Of a DNA stretch of 8,619 nt, positions 7,415 through 8,619 are shown in pieces; the stretch's first letter is position 1, and each line of letters begins with the position of its first letter. The notes under the pieces are model-generated. The model worked only from the letters and a program-made list of their open reading frames with translations, was not told the DNA's origin and made no database searches. This DNA is from Sediminibacterium sp. Lineage in GTDB: Bacteria; Bacteroidota; Bacteroidia; Chitinophagales; Chitinophagaceae. The position numbers were made by a program, and so were the translations under genes. The stretch is taken from assembly GCA_030158535.1 (NCBI GenBank), contig JAOASV010000104.1, positions 5,449 through 14,067 of the forward strand, read 5' to 3'.

Positions 7415-7492
7415 GCACCTAAAACAACAAAAACGGGGTATTGAAATGGCTTTTTCTCAACAGTCAAACTGCCAGTTGGTATAAATTAAATT

Positions 7493-7521
7493 TTTGCAAA
7501 AGCTTAACTTGTGCTATTTTG
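7493..7521 (+). promoter_or_regulatory. Candidate promoter of the TonB-dependent receptor gene
   Basis: TTTG at 7493-7496 is followed 18 nt later by TATTTTG at 7515-7521, one T short of TAnnTTTG. The spacing fits the Bacteroidota -33/-7 arrangement. The predicted start near 7527 leaves a leader of about 24 nt rich in A and T with no Shine-Dalgarno sequence, as usual in this phylum. The rest of the 147-bp purC/receptor gap shows no strong hairpin and no other gene. Confidence 0.4.
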
Positions 7522-7550
7522 CTTCCAAATTATAACCAAATTTTGCCCAA

Positions 7551-8619
7551 ATGAGAAGACTCAACAGCAAATGTTTCTTTGTGGCCATGGCTACTATTGT
7601 AACAATTAGTGCAAGCGCCCAAAATTCAACTACCGTTTCTGGTAGTGTAAAAAATGCTAAATCAAAAGAACTGGTTTCGGCAGTATCTGTAACCGTAAAG
7701 GGAAGTTCTGTAGGAACTTTTACAGATGATAAAGGAACTTTCCGTTTTTCATCTATTAAAAATTACCCAGTTACATTGGTATTTTCTTCTGTTGGATTTT
7801 CTAACAAAGAAGTAACCGTTAATGCAGCTAGCTCAAGTGTTGAAGTGACACTTGAACCATCTTTCACACTTGGAAATGAAGTTGTTGTATCAGCTTCAAG
7901 AGTGCCTGAAAGAATTTTAGAATCTCCAGTATCTATCGAGCGTGTAAGCACTGCTGCGATCAGAAATACTGCAGCTACTAACTATTATGACATCCTTACC
8001 AACTTAAAAGGTGTGGACGTTGTTGCTGCTAGCTTAACTTTTAAATCTGTGGGTACCCGTGGATTTAACAGCAGTGGTAACACTCGTTTAAACCAATTAG
8101 TGGATGGTATGGATAACCAAGCTCCAGGTCTTAACTTCTCTGTGGGTAGCGTTATTGGTTTAAGTGAATTAGACGTTGACAATATGGAATTATTGCCAGG
8201 TGCATCTTCTGCACTATATGGTCCTGGTGGTATGAATGGTACTGTTTTAATCAACAGTAAAAATCCATTCAAGTACCAAGGTTTAAGCTTCCAAATTAAG
8301 CAAGGTATCAACCACGTTGATGCTGCACAGCGTCCAACTTCTGCATATAATGATTGGGCAGTACGTTGGGCTAAAAAAGTAAATGACAAATTCGCTTATA
8401 AAATCACTGCAGAAAACATGACTGCGCAAGATTGGTTAGCGAATCAATCAAATAACTATTCTAGAGGAACTGGTACACCCAATGGTATTACAATTCCAGG
8501 ATGGAGAGATTTAGATCCTAACTATGATGGTGTAAACTTTTATGGTGATGAAACAACTCAAAGCTTAGGTTCAATTGCGAATGCAGTAATTGCTGGTTCA
8601 GGTGTACCTGCTGCAGCAG
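7551..8619 (+). CDS. TonB-dependent outer-membrane receptor, non-SusC type, 3'-truncated by window edge
   Basis: TonB-dependent receptors import large or scarce solutes (siderophores, cobalamin, glycans, peptides) across the outer membrane using TonB-ExbBD energy; the substrate here is unknown. The first 356 residues are present and the frame is open at the right edge, so more than half of a typical receptor is missing. Seen: signal peptide 1-23 (SASA/Q); CarboxypepD_reg-like domain 28-103 with an intact TDDKGTF turn; a TonB-box-like NEVVVSA (109-115); and a plug from about 118 to 240 with SVGTRGF, NQLVDGMDNQ and PGASSALYGPGGMNGTVLINSK, the classic plug ending. Barrel strands then begin (GLSFQIKQGINHVD). 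The SusC-type signature is absent and no SusD partner is visible. The ATG at 7551 gives a complete signal peptide. By eye it uses more AAC, CGT, GGT and GTT codons than its neighbours, hinting at high expression. Confidence 0.93.
   Translation, partial: MRRLNSKCFFVAMATIVTISASAQNSTTVSGSVKNAKSKELVSAVSVTVKGSSVGTFTDDKGTFRFSSIKNYPVTLVFSSVGFSNKEVTVNAASSSVEVTLEPSFTLGNEVVVSASRVPERILESPVSIERVSTAAIRNTAATNYYDILTNLKGVDVVAASLTFKSVGTRGFNSSGNTRLNQLVDGMDNQAPGLNFSVGSVIGLSELDVDNMELLPGASSALYGPGGMNGTVLINSKNPFKYQGLSFQIKQGINHVDAAQRPTSAYNDWAVRWAKKVNDKFAYKITAENMTAQDWLANQSNNYSRGTGTPNGITIPGWRDLDPNYDGVNFYGDETTQSLGSIANAVIAGSGVPAAA

Noticed and set aside
7404..7418. GTG start for purC at 7418
   Set aside because: It adds five residues not typical of the family and lies upstream of the candidate -7 box; the ATG at 7403 gives the normal N-terminus.
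7404..7550. Small RNA or riboswitch in the purC/TonB receptor gap
   Set aside because: Only short, weak inverted repeats (such as AACT/AGTT at 7467-7477) are present and no known riboswitch core is recognisable.
7985..8389. 134-codon open frame antisense to the TonB receptor
   Set aside because: The plus strand encodes an unmistakable plug domain here; the antisense product has no family resemblance.
7551..8619. SusC-type glycan importer
   Set aside because: The plug follows the general TonB-receptor pattern and lacks the SusC-type signature; no SusD-like gene is visible.

Overview
The window looks like ordinary chromosome from a member of the Bacteroidota, most likely a Chitinophagaceae-type bacterium. 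The evidence is: an AT-rich sequence (about 40% GC by eye); a DUF5686 outer-membrane protein and a TonB-dependent receptor, each beginning with a CarboxypepD_reg-like domain; start codons without Shine-Dalgarno sequences; and boxes of the form TAnnTTTG, the Bacteroidota -7 promoter element, in front of several genes. The genus cannot be fixed from this sequence.

Layout. (1) Positions 2-2407 (+) hold nearly all of a penicillin acylase family N-terminal-nucleophile hydrolase, whose N-terminal export signal lies off the left edge. A four-helix small membrane protein of unknown function (2418-2774) follows 10 bp later and is probably co-transcribed. (2) A strong hairpin with a T-tract (2797-2840) ends that unit. 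It abuts the start codon of an 822-residue DUF5686 outer-membrane protein (2841-5309). (3) A 111-bp gap with three small hairpins leads to trhO/yceA (5421-6461), the rhodanese-family tRNA U34 hydroxylase. (4) purC (7403-6471, minus strand) converges on trhO with a 9-bp gap. (5) A 147-bp divergent intergenic region separates purC from a TonB-dependent receptor (7551 to beyond the right edge), which is cut off after its plug and the start of its barrel.

The genes do not form one pathway. Three act at the envelope (exported acylase, DUF5686 protein, TonB receptor), one is a membrane protein of unknown role, and two are cytosolic housekeeping enzymes (tRNA modification and purine synthesis). I found no RNA genes, insertion sequences, CRISPR arrays, phage genes or clear signs of horizontal transfer. 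The most interesting points are regulatory: a terminator that merges into a start codon, two genes with a possible promoter box only 3-4 nt before ATG (possible leaderless mRNAs), and a structured trhO leader with an overlapping upstream reading frame. None of these amounts to a clearly new system.
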